NCBI GenBank assembly: GCA_037445115.1
Contig: JBBILC010000098.1
Span: 1-21,659 of the forward strand
Reading direction: 5' to 3'
Origin: Trichothermofontia sp037445115
GTDB lineage: Bacteria; Cyanobacteriota; Cyanobacteriia; B231
Length of the DNA stretch: 21,659 bases
Shown here one piece after another: positions 15,673 through 21,659 of the stretch; the stretch's first letter is position 1, and each line of letters starts with the position of its first letter. A program made the position numbers and the translations under genes. The notes beneath the pieces were generated by a model. The model had not been told where the DNA came from and did not search any database. It saw only the letters and a list, made by a program, of their open reading frames with translations.

Positions 15673-16998
15673 ATGACGCTTCTCACCCGTGATCCGGTTC
15701 GTGCCCTGGAAGCCCCGATCGTCCATCGGTTAGCGAACGGGGGGACGATCGTGGCGCAACAAATGCCCGTCGAGGTGGTAAACCTCAGTGTTTGGTTTCG
15801 GGTAGGGTCGCGGATGGAAGCCGATACGATTAACGGGATGGCCCATTTCCTGGAACACATGGTCTTTAAAGGGACGGAGCAACTGGCCCTAGGGGAGTTT
15901 GAACGCCGCATTGAGGAGCGGGGGGCGGTGACCAATGCGGCCACCAGTCAGGATTACACCCATTTCTATATCACGACGGCTCCCCAGGATTTTGTGACCC
16001 TGGCGCCGCTCCAGATGGAGGTCGTGTTCAATCCCCGCATTCCCGATCGTGATTTTGAGAGTGAGCGGTTGGTGGTGCTGGAGGAAATTCGACGGGCGGA
16101 GGATAATCCCCGGCGGCGCACCTATTACCGGGCAATGGAAACGACATTTGATTACTTGCCCTATCGGCGACCGGTGCTCGGCCCAACCACGGTGATCGAA
16201 TCCCTGGTACCGCAACAAATGCGGGATTTTCACCAATACTGGTACCAACCCGATCGCCTCACGGCGGTGGTGGTGGGTAATTTACCCGTTGCCGCGATGA
16301 TCGAAACCGTGACCCAAGCGTTAGAGGCTACGGCTCCCCCCCCCAAGTCGGCTGGGCCAGTTCCCCTGCCCATTGCCGACATGCCGATGGGAAAGCCCCT
16401 GGGTGACCCGGAACCCATGTTTACCGAGGTCGTCCGCCGCGAGTGGAGGGACAATCGCCTGCAACAGGCTCGCCTTGTGATGACCTGGCGAGTGCCTGGA
16501 TTAAGGGATCTGCGCGAAACCTACGCCCTTGATGTCCTCGCCTCGATCCTGGGGCATGGGCGCACTTCCCGGTTAGTCAAGGACCTGCGGGAGGAGCGGA
16601 AGTGGGTCTCCAGTATTGCTGTGAGTAATCTCACCCATTGGTTGCAGGGGGTGTTTTATATTTCAGTCCACTTGCCCAGTGAAAACCTAGAGCGGGTAGA
16701 GGCAGCGATCGTGGACCATATCCGCCAGCTTCACGAAACCTCGATCCAGGCATCGGAAATTAACCGGGTACGGACACAGGTGGCCAATCGCTTTGTCTTT
16801 GGCAATGAAACCCCCCGTGATCGGGCCAATCTCTATGGCTATTACCAAACCCTTCTCCAGGACCTAGCCCCGGCCCTGGCCTACCCTGAACACATTCGCC
16901 AACTGACGGCGGCAGATTTGCAGCAGGCGGCACAACAGTACCTCTCCCCCACGGCCTATGGGGTGGTGGTGATACAACCAACGATCGCGGCTCATTAG
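15673..16998 (+). CDS. M16 family zinc peptidase (processing-peptidase-like)
   Basis: A 441-residue M16B peptidase related to mitochondrial processing peptidase and bacterial PqqL/YmxG-type proteins. The inverted zinc motif HFLEH is at 58-62 and the third ligand E138 lies 76 residues after H62, the expected spacing. The C-terminal substrate-binding arginine region is visible as PRDRANLYGYY. The protein should therefore be catalytically active, in contrast to the inactive partner often encoded next to such genes; no second M16 gene is present here. No signal peptide is seen. I chose the ATG at 15673 rather than the TTG at 15652. It is divergent from sucC. Confidence 0.92.
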   Translation: MTLLTRDPVRALEAPIVHRLANGGTIVAQQMPVEVVNLSVWFRVGSRMEADTINGMAHFLEHMVFKGTEQLALGEFERRIEERGAVTNAATSQDYTHFYITTAPQDFVTLAPLQMEVVFNPRIPDRDFESERLVVLEEIRRAEDNPRRRTYYRAMETTFDYLPYRRPVLGPTTVIESLVPQQMRDFHQYWYQPDRLTAVVVGNLPVAAMIETVTQALEATAPPPKSAGPVPLPIADMPMGKPLGDPEPMFTEVVRREWRDNRLQQARLVMTWRVPGLRDLRETYALDVLASILGHGRTSRLVKDLREERKWVSSIAVSNLTHWLQGVFYISVHLPSENLERVEAAIVDHIRQLHETSIQASEINRVRTQVANRFVFGNETPRDRANLYGYYQTLLQDLAPALAYPEHIRQLTAADLQQAAQQYLSPTAYGVVVIQPTIAAH

Positions 16999-17073
16999 AG
17001 ACCCTCTCATCGTTGGCAAAAACAGCGTCGTTTTTGAGAAGGTGTCAATCTCTGTGAGTCTACCCTCAATATT

Positions 17074-17160
17074 ACAGCACTTCCATGCCTGGTGAGGTAC
17101 AGACAAGGGGCTTAAGCCCCTTGTTCGCAAGGCTTGACCGTACTTCATTAGAGAGGGAAT
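17074..17160 (+). repeat. 87-bp dispersed repeat with palindromic core, copy 2
   Basis: Matches 12123-12209 without gaps. The palindromic core is at 17103-17124. Like copy 1, it lies downstream of a plus-strand gene. Confidence 0.85.
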
Positions 17161-17260
17161 GGCGGTATCTACTCTCAATATTATTCAGGATTATAGGGTT
17201 TTACATCAACTAGCTAGATGTTATGAACTGCTTGGTAACGTTCAAGCAGCAAAGCATTAT
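17159..17260 (+). pseudogene. possible fragment of a TPR protein
   Basis: A run of about 34 codons reads MAVSTLNIIQDYRVLHQLAR and continues CYELLGNVQAAKHY, which looks like one tetratricopeptide helix pair. The similarity stops at about 17260, where unrelated repeat-like sequence begins. It directly follows the 87-bp repeat. The call rests on pattern only and may be chance. Confidence 0.3.
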
Positions 17261-17346
17261 CCGGTCAGCCTTCGTGTGGGATGGGCCTCTGGCCTGTCAG
17301 CCTTCAGCATAGCCAACAAAAATTTCAACATGGCAAACATCTTTTT

Positions 17347-17433
17347 AGAATGGCAGGCGGGACGCCTGAGAATGGCAGGCGGGACGCCTGAGAATGGCAG
17401 GCGGGACGCCTGAGAATGGCAGGCGGGACGCCT
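17347..17433 (+). repeat. 4 x 22-bp tandem repeat with palindromic CAGGCGGGACGCCTG
   Basis: Four perfect direct units of AGAATGGCAGGCGGGACGCC plus TG; the last unit lacks its final base. Each unit contains a CAGGCG/CGCCTG stem with a 3-base loop, so the array could form four hairpins. No spacer sequence separates the units, so this is not a CRISPR array. Confidence 0.95.
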
Positions 17434-17459
17434 ACCCCACAAGAGGATCAGTAGCAGTG

Positions 17460-17911
17460 GCCGTAGGTTGGGTCAAACACCGTGCGCCCCAACAAAGCCG
17501 ATGGATAAACCCACCAGATTCAACATTTCAGCAGTTGCGTAGGGGCAGGTTCACCGTTATCTGTGGCATTGACCGATCGTCTGAATAAACCTGCCCCCCA
17601 TCTAGGATTCACACCACACCAGGAGTTACCTTAAAATCGTCATATTCCCCCACCAGGGCAGGTTCAGAGAGATTAGCCATTTCCCCGCCAGATTAACCCG
17701 CAACCTTGCCCCTACCGTTGGCATTTACGCTATAAAATTGCACTGATTGGGTTGGGTTAGATTTCCATATCAGCGATCGGCAATCCAATTTGAGGCTTAC
17801 AGTCCGTAAAAGTAAGTGAATCCGGATCAAGGAAATCTGCCAGTGCCATCTCCAGAACCATCTCGACCGGGTAATTAATCTGTTGCGCATGATTCAAATA
17901 AGCATCCCGAA
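17460..17911. repeat. 452-bp direct duplication, left copy
   Basis: Matches 18715-19166 with 7 differences in 452 bases and no gaps, at a constant offset of 1255. It contains a long inverted repeat (GGGGCAGGTT at 17542 with AACCTGCCCC at 17588) and the last two thirds of the 78-residue gene. Confidence 0.97.
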
Positions 17912-17993
17912 TGTGATCGGGTAACACAGCCAACAACATCAACGCTGCATCATGGCTCAAATGTTTCCTCTCAGTTTGTGGAAGCGTTGGCAT
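17757..17993 (-). CDS. small conserved protein downstream of a GIY-YIG nuclease gene, function unknown
   Basis: A 78-residue, acidic, probably helical soluble protein. Features are an N-terminal RKHLSHDAALMLLAVLPDHI, a central helix-like stretch containing YPVEMVLEMALADFLD, and a C-terminal tail. I recognise this as a recurrent type of small cyanobacterial hypothetical protein but know no function. The start is the ATG at 17993. The GIY-YIG nuclease gene ends 15 bases upstream on the same strand, so the two are very likely one operon. A second, truncated copy of the gene's 3' part lies 1255 bases away. A regulatory or antitoxin-like role towards the nuclease is conceivable but is only inferred from gene order. 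Confidence 0.65.
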   Translation of the reverse strand: MPTLPQTERKHLSHDAALMLLAVLPDHIRDAYLNHAQQINYPVEMVLEMALADFLDPDSLTFTDCKPQIGLPIADMEI

Positions 17994-18008
17994 TGTTAAC
18001 CCCTTCGT

Positions 18009-18404
18009 TCAGTCTCTACTGGGATATTTCGCATTGTATGGGGGGTGCGTCGCATGAATCAGAATGCTTTCTAGCTCATCTCCTAATTGTAGAACATCAA
18101 CGATAGAGAGGGATACAAACGAAATCGCAACATCTCGGTGGTCATAATTATCCAACCACGACCAGGTACAAGCTTTATGTCCACCCCTAAATCGCTCACG
18201 GAGCTTTTTAGCCTTGCCAAGATAAAGTAACCCCTGCGATCGATGTCTGACAGCATACAATCCTGGTGACAATGATAGATCGCGAAAGTCACGGGTAATT
18301 GATGCACAGGACTCAAACGGTACCGACAAAAGTGTTTGTAGCAGTCTCTTTGCTCGTTCCTCAAGTTTATCCAAAATTAGACCCCAATCAAATGCCCACG
18401 CCAA
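18009..18404 (-). CDS. GIY-YIG nuclease family protein
   Basis: A protein of about 131 residues with a GIY-YIG endonuclease-like domain. The signature is GLY (48-50) and YLG (61-63), followed by KAKKLRERFRGGHKA with the expected arginine, and the catalytic glutamate E112 in DELESIL with the closing PPYN (121-124). It is essentially a lone catalytic domain with a short helical N-terminus and no DNA-binding extension. The only plausible start is the TTG at 18404; the frame is open further upstream to a stop near 18447 but offers no ATG. The start region overlaps the end of an antitoxin-like pseudogene. The 78-residue gene follows 15 bases downstream. The whole unit lies between two direct 452-bp repeats. 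Confidence 0.8.
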   Translation of the reverse strand: MAWAFDWGLILDKLEERAKRLLQTLLSVPFESCASITRDFRDLSLSPGLYAVRHRSQGLLYLGKAKKLRERFRGGHKACTWSWLDNYDHRDVAISFVSLSIVDVLQLGDELESILIHATHPPYNAKYPSRD

Positions 18405-18559
18405 CGCAAGAGCACGATCGCCTGTGTCTTCCGTAGCATAAACCGCTCAATACCGCTTCCAACGGTTGTTGCGTCGCCTCAGCCGTCTGGAGTAAACATT
18501 GATAAATGGCACCTGGGATAAATGGCACCTGGAATATCCAGGGTGACCGTTGTACTCAT
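18388..18559 (-). pseudogene. antitoxin-like gene start disrupted by a 16-bp tandem duplication
   Basis: From the ATG at 18559 the frame reads MSTTVTLDIPGAIY, a start typical of a family of small cyanobacterial proteins that look like antitoxins. It then runs into two tandem copies of a 16-bp unit (18501-18532), which shift the frame and lead to an early stop. Removing one unit restores the frame exactly (156 bases, 52 codons including the stop) and gives QCLLQTAEATQQPLEAVLSG as the continuation, which fits the family. The similarity ends after that, so the 3' part is also missing. The remnant overlaps the start of the GIY-YIG gene. Confidence 0.65.
18501..18532. repeat. 2 x 16-bp tandem duplication
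   Basis: GATAAATGGCACCTGG occurs twice in perfect tandem. Because 16 is not a multiple of three, it shifts the frame of the minus-strand gene start that contains it. Confidence 0.97.
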
Positions 18560-18714
18560 AGCATCCTACTGAAATTACGGTTACCAAAGGCATGGTGCGA
18601 TCGCGATGTCGATCGTATCATGCAAACATTACACCTTACGATGGTGGATGCCAACCAACCGCAACCCAGCACCTTCTGGCCGCCACGATCGCCACAGGAT
18701 GCATCTGGAGAGTA

Positions 18715-19166
18715 GCCGTAGGTTGGGTCAAACACCGTGCGCCTCAACAAAGCCAATGGATAAACTCACCAGATTTAACATTTCAGCAGTTGCGTAGGGG
18801 CAGGTTCACCGTTATCTGTGGCATTGACCGATCGTCTGAATAAACCTGCCCCCCATCTAGGATTCACACCACACCAGGAGTTACCTTAAAATCGTCATAT
18901 TCCCCCACCAGGGCAGGTTCAGAGAGATTAGCCATTTCCCCGCCAGATTAACCCGCAACCTTGCCCCTACCGTTGGCATTTACGCTATAAAATTGCACTG
19001 ATTGGGTTGGGTTAGATTTCCATATCAGCGATCGGCAATCCAATTTGAGGCTTACAGTCCGTAAAAGTAAGTGAATCCGGATCAAGGAAATCTGCCAGTG
19101 CCATCTCCAGAAGCATCTCGATCGGGTCATTAATCTGTTGCGCATGATTCAAATAAGCATCCCGAA
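18715..19166. repeat. 452-bp direct duplication, right copy
   Basis: Right copy of 17460-17911. It ends abruptly inside what would be the 78-residue gene, 16 bases before the NUDIX gene stop codon. The 155 bases between this copy and 18560 hold nothing recognisable. Confidence 0.97.
19012..19166 (-). pseudogene. 3' fragment of the 78-residue gene
   Basis: The right copy of the duplication carries only about the last 50 codons of the gene at 17757-17993, with no start codon. Three of the seven differences between the copies fall inside it and change residues in the helix region (YPVEMVLE becomes DPIEMLLE). Confidence 0.9.
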
Positions 19167-19181
19167 AATGACGCCCTTTAG

Positions 19182-19751
19182 CTATCGATTAGCCAGCCAC
19201 CATTCCAAAAGTAGGGCACGGCACTGCAAACAAGTCAGGACCGCCAGCAAGTCCCGCACGCCCGCTGGTGTGGTCGCGTAGTGTAGCCAATGGGGGGCGA
19301 CTTCCGTGGCCAGGATCGCGGCATCCAACTGGGCCACAAACCCATAGAGCCGTTGGTTCGAGAAGGAACTGTTCACGGCCCAACCTTCCGAGTTGAGGGG
19401 GTCAAGCTGTTGGATACTGTCGGGGGGGATCTGCAATTCTCGTTGCACAATAGTCGGGATCGCGGCGGCGGCAGATTGCCCAACGGGGACACGGCCACCG
19501 GGGAAGTCCAGGGTGCTTTTGCCCAGACCGGGACGATAGCTGGGCGGCGGCAGTAGCAATTGGCCCTGGCACAGGGGCAACACGATCGCGGAATCGGCCT
19601 TTTCTACCCGCCAATATTCCAAGGATTGCTGCCGATCGTCGCGCCAATGTTCACCAATCAGGGTAAGCCACGGGGACTGGAGTTCAAAAAAACGATCGCC
19701 CCGTTCCCACGCTAGTGCCGATGACGATTCAGACATCATCAGCGTTGGCAT
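19182..19751 (-). CDS. NUDIX-fold protein with degenerate NUDIX box
   Basis: A protein of up to 189 residues resembling NUDIX hydrolases such as ADP-ribose pyrophosphatases. The region LDFPGGRVPVG (81-91) followed by IVQREL (101-106) corresponds to the NUDIX box GxxxxxE...REUxEExGU. The glycine and RE are there, but the first glutamate and the final EE that bind magnesium are missing. It may bind a nucleotide without cleaving it, or use other residues. The start could be the ATG at 19751, 19739 or 19736; all overlap the end of the radical SAM gene, so the two are translationally coupled. The stop lies 16 bases from the edge of the 452-bp repeat, so the gene just escaped the rearrangement. Confidence 0.75.
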   Translation of the reverse strand: MPTLMMSESSSALAWERGDRFFELQSPWLTLIGEHWRDDRQQSLEYWRVEKADSAIVLPLCQGQLLLPPPSYRPGLGKSTLDFPGGRVPVGQSAAAAIPTIVQRELQIPPDSIQQLDPLNSEGWAVNSSFSNQRLYGFVAQLDAAILATEVAPHWLHYATTPAGVRDLLAVLTCLQCRALLLEWWLANR

Positions 19752-20574
19752 TTTGCCAGTGTTCGGCCAGGTGGGGCGGCATTCGCACGGGGATCGCGGT
19801 TTCTGCCTGAATGCGATCGGCCAGGGCTACCAGTACCTCCGGTTGCACCTGCTTCAGAATTTGCACCGGGTAGGGACAGCCCTCCGGTTCGTGGTTACCC
19901 CGCGCATCGAGTTGATAGGTGAGGGGTTTGGGACGGGTGGGGACATTCAGTTGTGCTTCGTCCGGCTGTAGCGCCCGCAGCAGTTGCACGTAGATATCCT
20001 GTTCCGCCGCTGACCACGGGCTTAACAACATGGTCTGCACGGCCAGAAAGCCCCTGTACTCGCGCCGAAATTGGCAGATCCCTTGCCAGAGGCTCTCCCA
20101 GGTAATCGCCGGTACCGCCCGATCGACCCGGCGCAGTTGGTCCGGGGTTACCGCATCCAGTTTGACGGCCACCCGATCGGCGATCGCCAACTCCGATCGC
20201 ACCTGGGCATCCTTCAACATCGTGCCATTGGTCAACACCGCCGTGGGTCGGCCCGTCATCGTTTTCACCCGCGTGAGAATGTCCCCCAAGTTCAGGGCTA
20301 GCGTCGGTTCGCCACTACCGCTCAGGGTGATGATATCCACATCCCAAGGGGCAAAGCCGTTTAGATCCTGCGCAATCTGGGCAGTGGGCACAAACAGACG
20401 GCGATCGCTGATTTTTTGCTGGATTTCCCCCAACTGGCAGTAGACACAGTTAAACGAACAGGTAGACACCGGCCCGATCGGGTCAATGCCGAGGGACTGG
20501 CCAAATCGCCAGGACTTAACCGGACCATAGACGGAGCAAAAGGCCGAAAGTACATCAGACATCACACTATCCAT
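19729..20574 (-). CDS. radical SAM protein, COG0731 (wyosine-type) family
   Basis: A 281-residue radical SAM enzyme. The iron-sulfur cysteines are C39, C43 and C46 in TCSFNCVYC. SGSGEPT is the SAM-contacting glycine region, and VLTNGTML the next conserved strand. The opening GPVKSWRFGQSLGID is characteristic of COG0731, whose annotated relatives include tRNA-wybutosine-type synthases. Bacteria do not make wybutosine, so the true substrate is unknown. The start is the ATG at 20574, with a second in-frame ATG at 20562 (MSDVLSAF) that is also reasonable. The end overlaps the NUDIX-like gene by 8 to 23 bases depending on that gene's start. Confidence 0.88.
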   Translation of the reverse strand: MDSVMSDVLSAFCSVYGPVKSWRFGQSLGIDPIGPVSTCSFNCVYCQLGEIQQKISDRRLFVPTAQIAQDLNGFAPWDVDIITLSGSGEPTLALNLGDILTRVKTMTGRPTAVLTNGTMLKDAQVRSELAIADRVAVKLDAVTPDQLRRVDRAVPAITWESLWQGICQFRREYRGFLAVQTMLLSPWSAAEQDIYVQLLRALQPDEAQLNVPTRPKPLTYQLDARGNHEPEGCPYPVQILKQVQPEVLVALADRIQAETAIPVRMPPHLAEHWQNANADDV

Positions 20575-20616
20575 CCGGCTACTAGACCAGACAATAAACG
20601 CTGCAACGTGCGTAAC

Positions 20617-20766
20617 GTTCGTAGTAACGACTTTAGTCGTCAGGGGCTAGAGCCTTACACTACAGTGTTCGTAGTAACGACTTTAGTCGTCAGGGGCTAG
20701 AGCCTTACACTACAGTGTTCGTAGTAACGACTTTAGTCGTCAGGGGCTAGAGCCTTTCACTACAAA
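20617..20766 (+). repeat. 3 x 50-bp tandem repeat
   Basis: Three direct units beginning GTTCGTAGTAACGACTTTAG start at 20617, 20667 and 20717. The first two are identical; the third differs near its end. Each contains the palindromes ACGACTTTAGTCGT and GGGGCTAGAGCC, the second imperfect. It fills most of the 292-base gap between the deformylase and radical SAM genes. Confidence 0.95.
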
Positions 20767-20866
20767 CCCTGCGAAACCTAGGCGTGACTGCACCCGGTTA
20801 ACTTGGGGCTATCCATCAGACTCAGGTGACACAAATTTTAATCGTGGGATAGCCGTCTCGGCGGTC

Positions 20867-21424
20867 TCAGGCGGCACAGGAGTTAATGACTTGGCGTTGG
20901 TATTCCGCTTCCGTCATCAACTGGTGGGTATCCTGCACCCGATCGAGGAAAACCAGACCATGCAGGTGGTCATACTCATGCTGAAAAATGCGGGCCACAA
21001 AGCCCGTCAATTCCTGGTGTTGGAGCTTGCCCTCGCGATCGGTATATTCCACCGTCACCCATTCATAGCGCGGCACCAGCCCTCGGATACCGGGCACACT
21101 CAGGCACCCCTCCCAATCCGTCACCGTTTCCGCCGAGTGGGCCACCAGGCGCGGGTTGATCAGGGCGATCGGGGCCATTTCTGGCGCATGGGGATAACGG
21201 GGACTGGGGTGTGAGGCAATCACCAACACCCGGTACGGCTCCGAGAGTTGGGTCGCAGCCAGCCCGACCCCATTGGCCTGCTGTACCGTCGTCAAAAGTT
21301 GATCAATCAGGGCTTGCACCCGCTCGTCGCGGAGGTCATGAATCGGCTCGGCTTCAGCGCGAAGGATGGGGTTGCCCAGTTGGGCAATGGCAGGATTAGC
21401 ACTCTGGTCACTTTGGTCATTCAT
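20867..21424 (-). CDS. def: peptide deformylase
   Basis: A 185-residue cytoplasmic metalloenzyme that removes the formyl group from the N-terminal methionine of new proteins. All three family motifs are intact: GVGLAATQ (52-59), EGCLSVP (105-111) with the metal ligand C107, and FQHEYDH (147-153) with ligands H149 and H153 and catalytic E150. The frame is open upstream to a TTG at 21511, but residues before MNDQSDQ do not belong to the fold. I chose the ATG at 21424 because GGAG lies 8 bases before it; an ATG at 21430 is only 2 bases after GGAGT. Length is normal. It is transcribed alone. Confidence 0.96.
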   Translation of the reverse strand: MNDQSDQSANPAIAQLGNPILRAEAEPIHDLRDERVQALIDQLLTTVQQANGVGLAATQLSEPYRVLVIASHPSPRYPHAPEMAPIALINPRLVAHSAETVTDWEGCLSVPGIRGLVPRYEWVTVEYTDREGKLQHQELTGFVARIFQHEYDHLHGLVFLDRVQDTHQLMTEAEYQRQVINSCAA

Positions 21425-21533
21425 GGGCATGACTCCGATCAGGACGCATCCCCATTCTAATCGCTCCCCTTCCTGGTGAGCACGTTTACTCAGCGTTGGG
21501 AATAAGGGCAAGGGTGGGGTGATCGCGCTCAGG

Positions 21534-21623
21534 CTAAACCTGGATCACAAAGTTACTGGCCGCGATCGTGGGCGCACCGACTAAGGTCGCAAACTGTGCC
21601 CCTGATCCCAGAAGTGTTGAATC
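21534..21623 (-). pseudogene. C-terminal remnant of a secreted or surface-type protein
   Basis: On the minus strand a short frame between stops reads DSTLLGSGAQFATLVGAPT and ends IAASNFVIQV. The pattern FATLVGAPTIAASNFVI resembles the last residues of calcium-binding, hemolysin-type repeat proteins of cyanobacteria. No start codon precedes it within the window, and a stop codon lies just upstream. It could also be the frameshifted end of a gene beyond the right edge. Confidence 0.3.
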
Positions 21624-21659
21624 TTAAGATTTTATTTTCTAAAAATAGACACACTAATC

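Larger units (their letters stand above)
16999..17756. other. repeat-rich spacer without an intact gene
   Basis: This stretch holds, in order, a short A/T-stem hairpin just after the M16 stop, the second copy of the 87-bp repeat, a fragment that may derive from a TPR protein, a 4 x 22-bp tandem array, and the left part of the 452-bp duplication. I see no intact gene in it. Confidence 0.6.

Noticed and set aside
18506..18715. 69-codon plus-strand frame running into the right repeat
   Set aside because: It spans the 16-bp duplication and matches no family I know. The antitoxin-like frame on the other strand explains the left half better.
20617..20766. CRISPR-like array
   Set aside because: The 50-bp units abut without spacers, and no cas gene is nearby. 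It is a simple tandem repeat. The same holds for 17347-17433.

Overview
The window is chromosomal DNA of a cyanobacterium, judged from three things. The palindrome GCGATCGC (HIP1) and its core CGATCG recur throughout, for example near 3011, 3515 and 4490. A psbK gene for photosystem II sits at 13021-13158. Several genes have typically cyanobacterial architectures, such as a cyanobacteriochrome-type histidine kinase, a FIST protein and a phytol-kinase-like enzyme. Base composition is moderately GC-rich. I cannot name the species from this window. No rRNA, tRNA, CRISPR array or complete insertion sequence was seen.

Layout: 1-308 is repeat-rich intergenic DNA. 309-3600 holds three minus-strand genes: an M42 aminopeptidase, a membrane protein with a voltage-sensor-like hydrophobic part, and a polyprenol/phytol kinase-like protein. 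3801-6905 is a 1034-residue photoreceptor kinase (3 PAS, 2 GAF, HisKA, HATPase). GAF2 carries the residue pattern of red/green cyanobacteriochromes; GAF1 carries a DXCF-type pair of cysteines. A 95-bp inverted repeat (80% identical, no gaps) flanks this gene on both sides. 7401-9275 (+) holds a SAM methyltransferase and a lone PotC-type permease. 9338-11544 (-) holds a small membrane protein, a FIST protein and another small membrane protein. 11675-12121 (+) encodes a small secreted protein. 12236-12865 (-) is an azoreductase.

13021-15449 (-) carries sucC and sucD, overlapping by 4 bp, followed by psbK. The SucD protein lacks the catalytic phosphohistidine motif. 15673-16998 (+) is an M16 zinc peptidase. 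17000-19181 is an accessory zone. It holds a dispersed palindromic repeat, a 4 x 22-bp tandem repeat, a 452-bp direct duplication (98.5% identical, 1255 bp apart), a GIY-YIG nuclease gene paired with a 78-residue protein, an antitoxin-like pseudogene broken by a 16-bp tandem duplication, and gene fragments. 19182-20574 (-) holds a radical SAM protein (COG0731 type) overlapping a degenerate NUDIX protein. A 3 x 50-bp tandem repeat follows, then peptide deformylase (20867-21424) and a short C-terminal gene remnant near the right edge.

Most genes are core housekeeping or photosynthesis genes. The points most worth following are the dual-colour photoreceptor kinase inside inverted repeats, the SucD without its catalytic histidine, and the GIY-YIG module bracketed by direct repeats.
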